From contig NZ_JARFVA010000005.1 of NCBI RefSeq assembly GCF_029194005.1, forward strand, positions 216,340 to 280,339: a stretch of DNA of 64,000 bases. Direction: 5' to 3'. This document shows positions 63,955-64,000 of this stretch, in pieces. The notes beneath the pieces are model-generated. The model did no database searches and was not told the origin of the DNA. It worked only from the letters and a program-made list of their open reading frames with translations. The first letter of the stretch is position 1; each line of letters opens with the position of its first letter. The DNA comes from Flagellimonas okinawensis (GTDB taxonomy: Bacteria; Bacteroidota; Bacteroidia; Flavobacteriales; Flavobacteriaceae). The position numbers and the translations under genes are program-made.

Positions 63955-64000
63955 AAAAGGTTGAAATAAGTTTGGATTTGATCTTGGAATACGGCTATGA

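Larger units (their letters stand above)
62774..63991 (+). mobile_element. IS110-family insertion sequence, copy 2
   Basis: Appears identical to copy 1, both in the transposase and in the leader, and is joined at the same point to the same linker motif (CAACGGTCTC on the left, CGGCTATGA on the right). Confidence 0.85.

Noticed and set aside
1..64000. tRNA, rRNA or riboswitch genes
   Set aside because: No cloverleaf-like sequence, CCA-ending gene or known riboswitch core was recognised on reading; a covariance search could still find one.

Overview
The window looks like a chromosome segment of a marine-type Flavobacteriaceae bacterium (Bacteroidota), perhaps close to Muricauda/Allomuricauda or Maribacter; the genus is not settled by sequence alone. 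Evidence: moderate-to-low GC, TAnnTTTG-type promoter elements, many lipoproteins and CarboxypepD_reg-like/TonB plug proteins, a menaquinone gene (menE), flavobacterial-style EttA, alpha-E/ATP-grasp and YbaB genes, and a cysteate synthase/acyltransferase-like pair expected for sulfonolipids. Left half (1-40 kb) is mostly core chromosome: menE (cut by the window edge), three consecutive secreted proteins that carry SusC-like N-terminal or plug domains without a barrel, an acyl-CoA carboxylase beta subunit, a Gfo/Idh/MocA oxidoreductase, ettA, fumC, an outer-membrane beta-barrel receptor, arsC, prfB with a programmed +1 frameshift, the circularly permuted ATP-grasp/alpha-E/transglutaminase operon, a zinc metalloprotease followed by threonine aldolase, a GIY-YIG gene embedded in palindromic repeats, an S9 peptidase, and the PLP-enzyme pair. 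From 34 to 41 kb come single secreted or lipoprotein genes, including an esterase broken by a homopolymer frameshift. Right half (about 45.5-64 kb, possibly from 41 kb) is an accessory region that behaves like an integron gene-cassette array. Small genes, all on the minus strand, are separated by related 40-190 bp linkers. The two ends of each cassette are inverted repeats specific to that cassette, lying directly outside a shared core of the form CAACGGT..CGGCTATGA on the left and TTATAGCC..GTTG on the right of each linker. Eight junctions are clear and about six are degenerate. No integrase is visible; cassette polarity predicts it would lie to the right of the window. Cassette cargo is mostly lipoproteins, small membrane proteins and unknowns, plus a class C beta-lactamase-like hydrolase, a membrane XRE regulator and, in the decayed left part, an ABC transporter and a second-copy-type RsgA. 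The array has been invaded by two identical IS110-family elements at the same position of two different linkers, and by one IS21-family element with a 5-bp target duplication inside a cassette. The IS110 non-coding leader repeats a 9-nt stretch of its target, as expected for a bridge-RNA target guide. Two membrane proteins in the region resemble the HDTYY..H helix of cytochrome oxidase subunit I. No tRNA, rRNA or CRISPR array was seen. All function calls come from reading motifs by eye; none was checked by database search.
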